A DNA stretch of 64,000 nucleotides from positions 20,930,001 through 20,994,000 of the forward strand of contig NC_057847.1 in assembly GCF_910594005.1 (NCBI RefSeq), read 5' to 3'. This document shows positions 12,105-24,429 of the stretch, piece by piece. The notes under the pieces were generated by a model that was not told the DNA's origin, did no database searches, and was given only the letters and a program-made list of their open reading frames with translations. How positions within the stretch are numbered: position 1 is the first letter of the stretch; each line of letters starts with the position of its first letter. The DNA is from Cervus elaphus (Eukaryota; Chordata; Mammalia; Artiodactyla; Cervidae). The translations under genes and the position numbers were made by a program.

Positions 12105-12425
12105 CGTAAAAAGATTTTAAGCAGAAGAGTTGTGTGTTTCGATTTATATTGTTCTGGCAGCAGCCTGGGAGATGGATCTAAGAAGAATAAAAGTGGAATG
12201 AAGGTGACTAGTGATGAAGGGAAGAGGTGAGAGTCTGAACTAGAGTCAGAGATGAATTTGGTGGATTCGTATTGGAGGGCTGAACATCTAGGAGCTGGTG
12301 GTTGTGTGGCTGTGAGAAGAAAAGGAGAGATAAGAGGCAAGTGTTACCATAGAGATGCCTTCCTTTAACGTGAATAATATAAGGAGAGGAGTTGTCTAGG
12401 GGAAGAATCAAGTTCAAGTTTTTCT
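12105..12425 (-). mobile_element. L2 LINE 3'UTR fragment, antisense
   Basis: 'gattttaagcagaagagttg' followed by purine-rich antisense text with 'gcagcagcctgggagatgga' resembles the antisense L2 3'UTR. Diverged. Confidence 0.4.
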
Positions 12426-13142
12426 GTAAACCTATCATAATTCAGTTGTTTCAACTTTTACTTTAAAAATGAACCCAGGATGAAATTCTTACATATTTTC
12501 AATGAAAATCTTGTAGCACTTAAACATTTTAAAATATCCTGTGGGAATTATATTAGCATTAGATGGAGAACATAATCTGAAAACATGAACACTTCACCTT
12601 TAAAAATTTCTTTTTTATTGTAATGACACTAAAGCATTTTGACATAAGTAATTGCTACTTATTTTTCACACAGAAATTCTGATAGAGAGAGAAGTATGTT
12701 AAATTCTTTCCTTTTTTTTTTTTTGGTTTGGCATTATTTCCCTGGGTTGAGCTCTACACACTGAAGATGGGGTGGTCAGCTGCCACCTTGGAGCCTCACT
12801 CCCAGACAAGTGACCTTTGAAAACTTCTCCACTTTGCATAGAAAAGGAGCCATGCTTGGAGGCCAGGGAAAATTCCAAATGAACAACATTTCTACTTCTG
12901 TTTCTCAGTCGGGTTTTAACATTTGATGAGGAGCGAAACGAACTCACCAGTAAAGAACCATCCTTCATTTGAACTAAAGTTCAAATAATGTTAAGTTTAC
13001 TTTGTACTCAGATGGTTAAATGTATTGTTAAAATATATAATTCTTGTTCAGTGAAGGTTTGTAAGAAATATTAATTTTTTTTCTTACTCTTTGGCACTTA
13101 GCTCTCTTCCTCTTCTAAACAGGTCTTTTATTATCTCAGGAT
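12426..13142. other. No recognisable feature (intronic)
   Basis: A T12 run at about 12713-12724. No other pattern recognised. Confidence 0.45.
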
Positions 13143-13153
13143 ATTCCTTCAGG

Positions 13154-13363
13154 GGGCTTCCCAGGTGGTGCTAGTGTTAAAGAACCTGCCTGTGGATACA
13201 GAAGACATAAGAGATGTGGGTTCAATCCCTGGGTTGGGAAGATCCCCTGGAGGAGGAAATGGCAATCCACTCCAGTATTCTTGCTTGGAAAATCCCATGG
13301 ACAGAGGAGTCTGGTGAGCTGTGGTCCATGGGGTCGCCAAGAGTCAGACTGGACTGAGCACAC
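13154..13363 (+). mobile_element. Bov-tA SINE with target site duplication
   Basis: Head gggcttcccaggtggtgcta, B-box-like 'gtgggttcaatccctgggtt' and Bov-A body 'acagaggagtctggtgagct'. It is flanked by attccttcagg (13143-13153) and attcctttagg (13364-13374). Confidence 0.93.
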
Positions 13364-13429
13364 ATTCCTTTAGGATGAGTAACTTCGTCTTCTCCCATTT
13401 CAGAGTAATATCTCTCAGCCCAAATAAGT

Positions 13430-13840
13430 TTGGTTCTAGACATGGTTAAGGGGCATCCAGTTGGCAATAACCAGTGGATATCTGGATATCAAGAGCTGAG
13501 ACTTGGGCAGAGGTGGGGCTCTGAGTGGCAGTTATCGGCAGAGACAGCGCCCTGAGAGGCAAGGATGACCCAGTGAGAGGGTGTAGAGGGCCACCAGCGG
13601 AAAACCGATGGTAGAACACAAACCTCCACATCCATAGAATCAGAAGAGGGAGAGTAAGCCTCAGGAAGGGCAGCTTGAACAGAGAGACCAGAGGAGGCCT
13701 GGAGAGTCATGTCCCAGAAGGCAGAGCTAAAGAGAAGTTTAAGAAGGAAAGAGGGAGAGAGCAAGAGAAGCAAAGAGCTCCTGGGCAAAACACGTTTCTC
13801 TGTCTTATCAACCTGCCTCCTGCCCCATCCTCCCTTCTGA
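13430..13840 (-). mobile_element. L2 LINE 3'UTR fragment, antisense
   Basis: 'catccagttggcaataacca', 'gaggatgacccagtgagagg' (approximate) and gtgtagagggccacc follow the antisense L2 3'UTR order. It may be the continuation of the L2 at 12105, split by the Bov-tA. Confidence 0.55.
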
Positions 13841-14526
13841 CCCAGCTCTTCTGCACCACAAGAGAAGATGATGGTTCTGTTTCTGTGCATGACTGTTAAT
13901 GATTTCTGCCATGTGAAAAGAAAATTTCCACTGTGTGCAAGTATGACTCTCTATTAGAGCTAATGCTCCTTTTAGCATCACTTTCATCTATTTTGTTTAT
14001 AGGTTTTGTGGCTTTTAATGGTATTTTCCTGTAAGTAGCTATATAATTAATTAGACTCTAATGCGAGTGTTGCAATGGTTCTTATTTTTGTGGTTATCCA
14101 GCAGATTTTACCATTGTTTACTAAGGGATATTTTTCAGTCCACTCTGCTCCTTGTGCAGGATGAAACAGATAAATACCTTGCTCAGAGCCAAACAGAGAT
14201 AGTTTAGATTCTGCTTCTGTGAACTTTCTGCTTTGTTGTTTGCACTAAGAGAACTCCTAACAATTTTGAGAAGGATAAACAGAGAAGTTCATTTTATTGT
14301 ACCACATTCTGAATAAGGACAATGCTGCATGTCTAATTTGCATCACTTTTGGTCTGTATTTTACCCACAAAAAGGTGCAGTGGTTTTTCCCTGAGTAGAT
14401 TGTGGTATAGCTATGTTCCATCCACTGCCTAATACAGTTTATATGTAAGATTCAAACCCCTTAACCTAGGCAAGGGTAGTATTTCTATAAAGGACCTTCA
14501 TTGTATTAATTTGTATTTGTGCATTT

Positions 14527-14737
14527 GGGGCTTCCCTGGTGGTGCAGTGGTAAAGAATCCGCCTGCCAGTGCAGGAGAGGCAGGTTCAATCCCTGGGTCA
14601 GGAAGATGCCCTGGAGAAGAACATGGCAACCCACTTCAGTATTCTTGAAGGGAGAATCCCTTGGACAGAGGAGCCTGACGGGCTCAGTCCTTGAGGTCAC
14701 AAAAGGGTCAGACATGACTGAGCAACTAAACAACAAA
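14527..14737 (+). mobile_element. Bov-tA SINE with target site duplication
   Basis: Head ggggcttccctggtggtgca, 'caggttcaatccctgggtca' and tail gactgagcaactaaacaaca. It is flanked by tttgtgcattt (14516-14526) and tttgctcattt (14738-14748), with one mismatch. Confidence 0.93.
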
Positions 14738-14748
14738 TTTGCTCATTT

Positions 14749-16895
14749 ATCCTGGGGAAAGGCTTTGTTATCAATCTTAAAAGATCATTAAGGTAAAGAA
14801 GGAATTTTAAAAATCATTCCTTTTGGTTTATAATGACACAGATATGAGTAAAACATTTTATGTAGTAAAACGTAGATCCATGGTAAAATGGATCTGATAA
14901 CGATGCTGTACTTTTTATCAAGTGAATGTTAGATTTCATTATAAACTTTATTTTCTATGGCATTTGGTGAGTTTGTTTTGACTGTTTCTTTTTTGTCTAA
15001 AGAAACTGAAACATAAATTAAATATTTTATCCAAAGTCACATAGGCATTAGATCTGAGTGACCTTGGTACTGCTGACACAACTTGGTTTTCCTCCAAGCT
15101 TGTTTAAAATATTGATGGAGCCCTTGAAAGCTTTCTCATTTGTTTTTTCTTTTTTTCCTTACGTAGTACTGAGTTCTATTTTTGTAACTTCAAAAATTCA
15201 CACAGCACAGTTGTTAAAAAGTTCAAAATTAGCTTTCTTAAATTTGGCTTTAAACCTAAATTTTAGATTTTTTAAAAAAGACCCAGCTATATGGCATATG
15301 ATATAGCTAATGAGTAATGAAGAGTAATATCCATTAGTACTGAGAAAACTGATATAATTTACTTTTAAGATTTTTTTTCAAGAACTGAACTCATCCTTTA
15401 GAGGTTGTTTGTTTTTGTTTATATTTTTCCTGGTAGCTGCTACCTTCGCAGAGGTTGGCATATCAATTTGACTTTAATCCTTGCAAAAATAAAAAATGAA
15501 AATTATATTTTTTATCTGAGTGCTATTGCTTAAAATTTTTACTTCTGGTATTGATAGCCCATGTAAAAACTTGAAGATTGAGAAAAGACTTTAACTCAAA
15601 TATAGTGATGAGGATTAATTTCTGGCATAGATATACTATAAGTTGCATGTGTAAAGTCTGAGGAGATATATTAGGAAAGGATATGAATTAGTCATTGTCT
15701 CATTTTCTTTGTCTATAAAGGATCAACACTTACTGGGTTAACGTCAATGTGTGAGGGCAAAACCTTGACATGTTGACTAAATCTAAATCCTTGCTGTAAT
15801 ATTTGAGACAACCCCAAATCAAATATAATTATAGAAATTCAGACACATTGTCATTTACTGACATTTACTGGGAACTTTTATGATGGCTATTTTAAACAAA
15901 TGATTACCTTTGACAGAGGAAATATAAATGAGAGCCTCATTCAAGAATCTCCTTTTTCGTGCCAGAATTGGATACCAGATGATGTTCAGATAGGTGGCTT
16001 TCATACCAGATCACCAGTAAAGATAGACAAGGGAAAATAGGAAGAAAAGCAGGTATGGAATCACACAAAAGGGAAAGAAGGACCAGGAAAGCTGAGAGAG
16101 AGCAGCAGCGGCAAGGAGGAAAGCAGGCAAGCCTGCCCTGTCCTCCCATTTGTGAGGCCTCAGACAAGAATAGAGATTGAGGCCCACCTGTATCTATTAT
16201 CAAGTTAAAGATCAAGCCACTGTGCTGCTAAATGAAGTATATTCTGTCCTCCTACCTTTACAAATGTATATGCACAAAAACCTGAGAAGACCAGGTATTA
16301 TTTTAGAATTCCCGACGTGTCAAAGTTCTGTACCAGAACATGGGAGCACGAAGTGGCTCTGGAGGGTTAACACCACAGTCCCCATGGCCAAGCTCCATCT
16401 ACATTTCCTAAAAATGAATCTACATTTCCTGAAAGCAGCCATCCAGGGGCCACCTCGTGGGGCCCGCATAGTGTTGTCCATGACAGAGAGAGACATGGTG
16501 GGAAGCCTCTCCAAGGCCAGAGTGTGGACATATGGAATCCCAGGTGCCCAGAATGTGGCCTAGAAGAGGCTGTGGGAGAGAGTAGGCTCCATCTGGGCTC
16601 ATCTCCTTGCCCCACAGACTTGGGAGAAGCATGGCCAGAGAGGTTGTGTCTGAAGCTGATGTTGTAAGCAGGAGATGACCTGGATTTATTCCAGTACATA
16701 TACTCCTGCTGTATACATCTGTGAGGGGGTAGCATTGGCAAGGACTATCTAATACTGTATTCTTAAAGAAGAAAGAAAGTGAAGTCCATTCAAATATATA
16801 AACATACTTTAAAGGTCATAGATACATATATTCCCTACATAACCTTTTAATTGTCTATACCAGACCACGTGACTCTGTTCTGTTGTGTTTTGGGA
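14749..16895. other. No recognisable gene (intronic)
   Basis: Mostly AT-rich unique sequence. Between 16060 and 16700 it becomes GC-richer, with open frames on both strands (longest 128 codons, 16177-16563, + strand), but no protein family is recognisable and no good splice context was seen. Two near-identical words, ctacatttcctaaaaatgaa and ctacatttcctgaaagcagc, sit about 21 bp apart at 16399 and 16420. Confidence 0.45.
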
Positions 16896-17115
16896 AGCAG
16901 TTTAGTGCCTAAGAGCATTGTCTTTTAAGCTAAAACAAGGCTCTGAGTTGTGCGTTGGTTTGAATCCTGTGTTGGCCCTTTCCTGGTGTGGAGCCCTGGG
17001 CAGAATGCTTCATCTGCTGAGTAGAGGTAATAAAATCTTCCTCTAGGATTGTAGTGAAAGAACATGAGGTTAAAGTCTTTAAAAGACTTAGATCAAGTAA
17101 GTGCTCAATAGATCA
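16896..17115 (+). mobile_element. MIR SINE
   Basis: 'agcagtttagtgcctaagag', 'ggtttgaatcctgtgttggc' and 'gtgctcaatagatc' span most of a MIR. Confidence 0.7.
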
Positions 17116-17184
17116 CAGTGCTGTCATCATCGTCATAATCACTGTCATTATTTTTACAGCTGTTATTTCTTACAGTGTATAACT

Positions 17185-17290
17185 ATTGAGATGACCTTGG
17201 GCAAGTCATGTAACCTCTCAGAACCTCAATTTCTTCATACATAAAATGAGGTTTTTGGAGCAGAGGATGCCTAAGGTTCTGTCCAGTTAA
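17185..17290 (+). mobile_element. MIR SINE (core)
   Basis: 'gatgaccttgggcaagtcat' and 'aacctcaatttcttcataca' are the conserved MIR core. Confidence 0.75.
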
Positions 17291-17864
17291 GACAAGGGAC
17301 TTTTGGGAGTTCTTTCTTCTTCAGTTTACATTAAACCTGAGCTTGACCTCCAGGCTACATTGTAAATTTTTAACAGAAACTATCTACTCTGCATATAATA
17401 TCACAATATAAGCTATTTTAAATAACCTGATATTGAAAATGTGAATCTTTCGTAAAATCTGCAAAACCCTGGATTCAGTGTATAGTTTATGAAACAAGTA
17501 CTTGTGATTCATTGTAGAGTTCCTTTATTCACTGGCTCTTCTAGTGCATTAAAAATCACATTTGGTTTACAAAAGACATTGAGTTTGCCTGCAACTTTTC
17601 AGGAACATATGCAGATACTTTAAATCTCTGAATCACAGAAGCCTTAGAGAATTGATTAGCTCTGATTCCATTCTCACAAAAAGGAGCATGGTTGCAAATA
17701 TTTGCATATAATTTTTGAAGAGGGGGGTCCATGGATCCTAATTTAAGAATTTCTGGCATAAAGCCAAAATAAGAACAAAATGGAATGTGCTAAGGACATT
17801 GGAGACATTTTTGAAATTGGACCTAAAGACACCTGGCCCTTTCCAGGATGAGAGCAAGAGAGGA
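17291..17864. other. No recognisable feature (intronic)
   Basis: No repeat or exon recognised. Confidence 0.5.
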
Positions 17865-18052
17865 CTAACATTTATTGAAGGCATCCTCCATAAGCATTCT
17901 ATATGTGTTATGTTGTTCTTCCCTTTCCAAATGTAAAAAGATAGGCATTATTTCTGATGAGAAAATTGAGGTTCAGATAATATGCAGTTCTCCAAAGTCA
18001 CATTGCTAGTAAGTAGCAGAAGCCAAATCTGAGCTGGTGTCTGACTCTAAAG
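17865..18052 (-). mobile_element. MIR SINE, antisense
   Basis: 'taacatttattgaaggcatc', 'gatgagaaaattgaggttca' and 'agtcacattgctagtaagta' follow the antisense MIR end to end. Confidence 0.75.
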
Positions 18053-18056
18053 CTAC

Positions 18057-18276
18057 TGCGCATGCTCATTCGCTTCAGTCGTGTCTGACTCTTTGCAACT
18101 CCATGGACTGTAGCCTGCCAGGCTCTGCTGTCCATGGGATTTTCCTGGCAAGAATACTGGAGTGGGTTGCTATGCTGTCCTCCAGGGGATCTTCCCAACC
18201 CCGGGATCGAATCTGCATCTCCTGTGTCTGTGCATTGCACGTGGATTCTTTACCCACTGAGCTATCAGGGAAGCCC
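18057..18276 (-). mobile_element. Bov-tA SINE, antisense
   Basis: Begins ttcgcttcagtcgtgtctga and ends 'ctgagctatcagggaagccc', the reverse complement of a Bov-tA. The 158-codon frame at 18037-18513 is mostly this SINE and is not a gene. Confidence 0.93.
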
Positions 18277-19450
18277 AGCACCATGATAAAGGGCCCTAAA
18301 TTCCTTCACATCTCTCCCCAAGCTCCTAAATCTTTGCAAAAGAGAAGATCACAGAAATGCAGAGATTTGTCTTCCTTGGTGAACTTGTTAGAAGGGAACT
18401 CCCTAAAACAGCTCCATGTTGACAGCCAATTCTTCCCTCTCCCATGCTCTGTGCTGCCTCATCTGAGCTGGGCTGACTTGCAGGAGTGCTGGGCTGCTAT
18501 TGAGAAGGGGTGAGGCCTGTGAAGAGCTGAGCATTCTCTTGATTGGATGTGGCTCAAAAGTTCTGATCCCCTACGTGCCCCAGCAAAGGTTTCAGCTGAC
18601 ATCCTGTAAAAGAGTTGTCAGCCCAAGAGCAGAGAAGTGGCCTGTCAGACTCAAAATGTCCCACTTGCCAAGTCTCACATGAGAAAAGTGAAGACAGGCC
18701 CCATTTGGAAAAGAAGAGCTGCTTTCCAAGAGATTTATTACATAAGGGTCATGTTGCAAAACATGTGCTGTGCTCCGTAGACTCAACTCCTCCTTGATTC
18801 ATTCACATTTCACAAGATAGCTAATTAATCTCTTTAAAGCAGAGGGAATAGATGGCAGAATAAACGAAAAGCCTTATATGAATGCCAAAACCACCTGAGG
18901 CTTATTAGAATCCTGCCTTGGTTATATAACCTGGTATTGAACTTTCTTCATAAACAGTCTGACCCTATACTGTGCAGAAATCACTGAGGTTTGTACACGT
19001 AAAATCTTTATGTATCAGGGTAAGATGTATATCCTCATTTCTAACCTGTCAAAATAGAACATTCTCGGTAAGGTGAAAAGTACACTGGCAAATCCATTTT
19101 TGGTTTCAAGTCATTTTAAGATAGGCTGTCTTCTCACCTCTGACCTCAGTGTGTCCTGGAAAATCATGCTGTTTTCACAGTGATACTAGAAACACAATGA
19201 GATTTGTATTTGATTCAGATTTTCCTTATGATTTTCCACATGATATGGAATTGCTTCATGAAATCATTTGCTGCTAAGCATTTCAGAACTTTATTTGGCA
19301 GTAATGAGAAAAAAAACAACTATGCTTTAAAATGTTTGGGAGTGAAATGGGCATAGTTAGAAGGAGCTGACATCTAATATGTTATTTTTCTGACTTGCCA
19401 TGTATGGTACAAGAGATTTTCTACTAGTGTAAAGAAGGTACCTCCTCTTT
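18277..19450. other. No recognisable feature (intronic)
   Basis: No repeat or exon recognised. Confidence 0.5.
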
Positions 19451-19454
19451 ACAT

Positions 19455-19572
19455 CAGTGAGGCAGCATAGCTTAGTGGCTAAAATACCAACTCTGGAACC
19501 AGACTCAGAGGGTCTGAGTCCCAGCTATGCTGCTCACCTGCTTTGTGACCTTAAGCGAGACACTTTAACTAG
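19455..19572 (+). mobile_element. MIR SINE
   Basis: 'gaggcagcatagcttagtgg', 'tctgagtcccagctatgctg' and 'ctttgtgaccttaagcgaga' match the MIR 5' half. Confidence 0.8.
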
Positions 19573-19766
19573 AATGGCTACCATGCTTCTCTCTTACATC
19601 GTCTCCATATCAGTGGGTCCCCTAATATTTGTGGACTGAGGATCCTTGTGTACCAATAAATGGGATGTGTCCCAAGTATTTGGTAGGTTGAATAAATGCC
19701 ATGTCTCACATATATCCAACATATTCTTGCCAAATGTGTGTCAGCCCTGCCATGATAATGAAATAT

Positions 19767-20255
19767 GGGCAGACCTTGTTTTATTGCACTTGGTTTTATT
19801 GTGTTTCAAACATAATATTGTTTTCACAGATTGAAGGTTTGTGGCAACCCCGTGTCAAGCAAGTCTGTCCATGCCACTTTCCCAATAGCGTTTGCTTACT
19901 CCGCATCTCTGTGTCACATTTTGTACTTCTCAGAATATTTCAAATTTCTTAAATTCTTATTATGATTTATTATGATGACCTGTGATCCGTGATCTTTGAT
20001 GTTACCACTATGACTCACTGAAGGCCCAGGTGATGGTTTGCATTTTTTAGGAATAAATATTTTAAATTAAGGTATATACATTGTTTCTTAGACATAAGAT
20101 TTTCACACTTAATAGACTAAATATAGTGTAAACATAACTTGTATATGCATTGGGGAACCAAAAAAAATCATGCGACTCACTTTATTGAGAAATTTGCTTT
20201 ATTGTGGTAGCCTGGAACTCAACCTGCTGTATCTCTGAAGAATGTCTATGCCTTT
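19767..20255 (+). mobile_element. Tigger (pogo-like) non-autonomous DNA transposon
   Basis: The left end cagaccttgttttattgcac and the right end, read backwards from 'gtatctctgaagaatgtcta', form diverged terminal inverted repeats. Internal words gattgaaggtttgtggcaac, 'gtgatctttgatgttaccac' and 'gcattggggaaccaaaaaaa' match a Tigger-family consensus. The transposase-coding middle is missing. Confidence 0.82.
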
Positions 20256-20404
20256 ATTTAAATGTTACTGACTTCATGATAGTATTTCATATAATCAATG
20301 AATACTAAGGAAAAAAATGTGGTAATAATATGTGAGGAGTTCTTCAAACCATATGGTTCTTGAAAAGTGTGATCATACTTGAAAAGGCTGGATAAATATA
20401 GTCA

Positions 20405-21155
20405 TTAATTCATTTAAGATACGTATTGAAAGCCTACCACAGGCCTGGCACTGCTCTAGAAGCTGGGAATAGAGCACCTAGAATACAGTTGTTGCTCTCA
20501 TGGAGACTATATTCTAGTGAAAGGAGACACTGAACCAGTACACAAATAGGATGAGATCATCTTAGAGACGTGAGTGGATGGAGTAAATAAATCAGAACAG
20601 TGTAATAGAGGGAAGGCCTTGCTGAAGTCCTCAATTGTGTCTCTGCTGCACTGAGACATCACTGAGTTGGGGGAAGCGAGTTCCACTCTGAGAGATGAGA
20701 AGAGTTAGAAGCTTTGAGATAAGAATGAGTTTGACATGTTTCGGAAAGGGAACGGAAGTTTAGAGATGGGGGAGAGGGGTGGTAAAGAGAGGTGATACAG
20801 GTTGGTTTTAGAAGTAAATAGAGGCTTAATCGTATAGTAACTACAGGCCATGGTAAGGTGTTTATTTTATTCCAAGTGCGATGAGGAACCATTATGCACT
20901 AGAGTAACACAATTTGTAGTTTTAAATATTTTGTTTGGCTGTTGTGTAGAGAACCAAGTGTAGGCATACCTAAGGTGTCTCAGAAAGATCTGTTAAGAGC
21001 CATTAGTTATAGTCCAGACAGATGTTGATGAGTTGGACTAGAATGAGGCAGTGACATGTAGAAAGATTTTCAGTACATGCTAGAGGTAGAAATAACAAAA
21101 CTTGTTAATAGTTTGGATGTAGTTAGTGAGTGAAAGGAAGGACCAAGAAATCAAA
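20405..21155 (-). mobile_element. L2 LINE 3'UTR, antisense (long)
   Basis: Antisense L2 text in order: aaagcctaccacaggcctgg, 'ctctcatggagactatattc', 'ggccatggtaaggtgtttat', 'ccaagtgcgatgaggaacca' and 'tatagtccagacagatgttg'. The tract is about 750 bp, one of the longest L2 remnants here. Confidence 0.75.
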
Positions 21156-21156
21156 T

Positions 21157-21440
21157 GCAGTCAGCCCTCCATATCCCTGGGTTCCATATCTGTGGATTCA
21201 ACCAACCACTGATCAAAAATATTCTTAAAAAAATTACGGAAAGTTCCAAAAAGCAGAATTTGAGTTTGTTGTGGGCTGTCAACTATTTACATAGCATTTA
21301 CATTGTATTAGATTTTATAAGTAATCTAGAGATAATTCAAAGTTTACAGGAGGGTGTACGTGCAGGTTATATGAGAATAGTGCAGCATTTTATAGAGAGT
21401 ACCCATGGATTTTGGTATCAAGCAGAGCAGGTACCAAGAG
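21157..21440 (+). mobile_element. MER2-like (TcMar-Tigger) DNA transposon
   Basis: 'cagtcagccctccatatccc', 'gtggattcaaccaaccactg', 'tatttacatagcatttacat' and 'tggattttggtatcaagcag' match in order a MER2-type element. The right terminal inverted repeat is eroded. Confidence 0.75.
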
Positions 21441-21582
21441 ACAGCTATATTTTAAGGTCTTGCTAATGTCCTGTCTTCACACTGAAACTGTCTGCAGCCG
21501 TTCTAACCCCTTTTTGTCTCTCCTTTCTATATCACAGTTGTTTTTTTGAGCTCATAATCAGCTCCAGGTGCTTAGGATACAT

Positions 21583-21899
21583 TGCTGTTCAGTCACCAAG
21601 TCCTGTCCGACTCTTTGCGGCCCCATGGACTGCAGTGCACCAGTCTTCCCTGTCCTTCACCATCTCCTAGAGTTTGCTCAAACTCATGTCTATGGAGTCG
21701 GTCATGCTATTTAACCATCTCTTCTTCTGCCGCCCCTTCTCCTTTTACCTTTAGTCTTTCCCAGCATCAGGGTCCTTCCCAATGAGTCAGCTCTTCGCAT
21801 CAGGTGACCAAAATATTGGAACTTCACCTTCACCATCAGTCCTTCCAATGAATATTCAGGGTTGACTTCCTTTAGGATTGACCAGTTTGATCTCCTTGT
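21583..21899 (-). mobile_element. BovB LINE 3' part, antisense
   Basis: 'tgttcagtcaccaagtcctg' (3' tail side), 'ctttcccagcatcagggtcc' and 'ttccaatgaatattcagggt' are antisense BovB. The open frame at 21711-21968 (minus) retains the C-terminal words QYFGHLMRRADSLG and GKRRRGGRRRD. Confidence 0.88.
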
Positions 21900-22913
21900 A
21901 AACAAAACAAAGACCCCTGCCCTGTATCTCTTCTGTACTACTTCTCTATCAGTGCCTGTAATTAACACTAAATTTTTTGTGTCTTTGCATTAGTCTAATT
22001 ATTTCAGATACATTATTTTTGCTTTCCAAATAGATGGTCAACTTTTTAAGGACCAGGGACCCCAAGAATGTCTAGCTCAATGCTGGAGAGAGCAAAAAGG
22101 AAGAGTGAAAATGTGTCTTTTTTCATAGACAACTTCTTGTTTATAGGCTGCCTACTTTAAATAAACTTGTGGAAATCCAAAATTGCAATTCAGATAATTG
22201 GAAAAGCAATCATTTTTCCATTAAAAAGGAATTATTTACTCACTCAAGAGTTAATTTAAAATAACTGACTCCCCTAATGAATGTAATTAAAAGTTTGTTA
22301 ACAGGTCATTATGCATTTGTTAGGAGATGTGGTAAAGGAACTGAAGCTAGAATATCAGGGACCACAGTCAATTTTAAATTATGGGAAATGAAGACAAAGG
22401 AGCTGAAATTTAGAGCTGTAAGTAAAAAAGAAAATAAGTTCTGATTTCTAAAAATTCAAACCTATAGATGGATTTACAGAGAGGACTTCCATTTTCTAAA
22501 TTTACAGTTTATAATTGACAGTTAAAAATTGTCTCTAACCAGATCACATTCATTCTGGCAATGAAGGTTAATCATTTGAATACACAAGAAAACTGGCTTT
22601 TGGTTACAGCTTTCTGAGTATAAGAATAAAACAAAATTCATGGTTTTCTATTTTGCATGGAAGTATGAGCATTTTCATAAAACAGGATAGTGACTGTTTT
22701 TCAGGACTCCTTATAATAATGTTGGCATTGAGTTGCTATTGCTGGTGTAATATTCTAACACCTCTGTGGGTTAATCAAGCTATTGAGGACTATCCCAGGA
22801 ATCCAGTGACCATTTATCAATTTGTTTCTATGAAAAATGCTTGTGAGTTCTAGAATACTAACTTTAAACCCAAGGTTAAGAATGTAAGGTATAGTTCCGG
22901 CAAGGCAGAAAAG
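21900..22913. other. No recognisable feature (intronic)
   Basis: No repeat family or exon recognised. Confidence 0.45.
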
Positions 22914-23318
22914 TGAAAAGACAACCTCAACAGAAGTAGGTTACCTTTATTCAGGCAAGGAGGGGCGACAGTCGGCCTAACGACCAGGCTGAGGCCGAGA
23001 GGGAACAGGGAGGCTTCGTACTTATAGGGAGGTTTGTGGAAGTGATAAGGGAAACGTCAGTCAGGCGGGATATTTTGAGTATTCTTTTGTTGAGATGACA
23101 TTTGTAGTTGGGCAGGGGGTAATAAGTCTTCTGGGCAGGTGTCGGGGGTGGTAGGTTTCCGGACAGGGGATGATAAGTCCCAGATAGATGCAACCGGCCT
23201 GGAGCATCAGGGTGGAACTGAAGTTATACTTTGTTTTCTCCGAAGTTAGATGATTCAGCAAGGGGCCTTTGAGACTGTTGTTCTCTTTTCTAGGCCCAAA
23301 AGACTCATTCAAGGAACA
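22914..23318 (-). mobile_element. Solo LTR of an endogenous retrovirus, antisense
   Basis: Read on the minus strand the segment has LTR architecture: it begins TGTTCC, carries a TATA-type word (TATAAG, at 23022-23027), then a polyadenylation signal AATAAA (22946-22951) about 70 bp further on, and ends near ...TTTTCA. It is GC-richer than its flanks and contains CpGs, which suggests a fairly young insertion. No internal retroviral genes flank it. The exact ends are uncertain because no target duplication was found. Confidence 0.65.
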
Positions 23319-23466
23319 CACCCCAATTATTAGGAATCCTCTTATTTCTGTAATTTTAATAATCCATTTACTCTTTGAAGACCATCATAATTATCAATGA
23401 GAAAGAAAACTTTTAATCAGGTGGTATACAATAGCACACTTCTTAGAATGTAAATATTCCTTTTAC

Positions 23467-23985
23467 CTCATTCATTCATTTAACACATTTATCGAGTGCT
23501 TCTGTGGACAAGAAACTAGAGGCAAACAGCAGCGAGTCAAGTCTGCTCTCTAATCAAGAAGAGCTTATAGCTCCCTGGGGAAGAAGACACATGTACAATA
23601 AAATGTCTTAAATACAATTAGGAAAGTGTAGATGAAACATATTGCAGGTTCAGAGGAGAGCAAGATATTTCCTTCGTATGGAAGTGGGAAGACTTCCTGA
23701 AAGAGATAGTATTTAAAACGCCACTTGAAAATGGAGAGAATTTGAAAGGGGACAGTGAAGAATGGGCATCTGGGGAAGCATGGCAGCATAAACAAATCAA
23801 TGGAACTAAGAAGGTGTGTTTGTACAAGAACAGGTCAGTGTTTCATTCAGTGAACACTTCTGGAGCAATTACCAGGAATAAGACACTGCCTGAGGAGCCA
23901 GAGATAGAAAGAAAACTGAGGCTTAGTGTTTGCCCTTAAAGAATAATTCAGTTTAACACAAAAAGTGTGAGTAAGGAATTGGTTT
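23467..23985 (-). mobile_element. L2 LINE 3' end and 3'UTR, antisense (probably two pieces)
   Basis: It starts 'cattcattcatttaacacat', the antisense L2 terminus, followed by 'aagaagagcttatagctccc'. A second terminus-like start occurs at about 23840 ('tttcattcagtgaacacttc'), suggesting two L2 ends in tandem. Confidence 0.6.
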
Positions 23986-24064
23986 TCAGTTAAGCTTGAG
24001 GATGCCGATGAATGCTGAACTGAGGTGCTGGAATTGTATTCTGCAGCAATTGCTTTGGGGGTGA

Positions 24065-24278
24065 TGATAATAATGCTTATTATTCACTAAGTCCTTCAGG
24101 GTTCTTTGCACTTTAAGAATTTACATGCATTAGTTCCTCTGGTCTCCTCATGAGGTATGATTACTATTTTATTCAGCTGAGAAAACTGGGGCTTAGCCAG
24201 TTAATTAATTCCTTTAATGTTGCCAGCTGGTAAGTAGCAGAGTAGGGATTTGAACAGGTATATTGGATTTCAAAGCCC
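24065..24278 (-). mobile_element. MIR SINE, antisense
   Basis: 'tgcattagttcctctggtct', 'agctgagaaaactggggctt' and 'ctggtaagtagcagagtagg' match the antisense MIR. Confidence 0.75.
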
Positions 24279-24429
24279 GTAACTCACTGAATTGAGTCAT
24301 GGAAGATATTTGAATAGAAAAATGATTGATTTGAACTACCCTTCTTAAGAATTCAGTTGACTCAGTGGGACCACAATGATTAAAGGATTGTACTAGTGAA
24401 TAGCTTATGAGAACCTAAATGGAGGCATT

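Noticed and set aside
16177..16563. 128-codon open frame on + strand
   Set aside because: No recognisable domain, no ATG-supported start, no splice context, and frames are open on both strands because the segment is GC-richer.
18037..18513. 158-codon open frame on + strand
   Set aside because: Its first two thirds are an antisense Bov-tA SINE.
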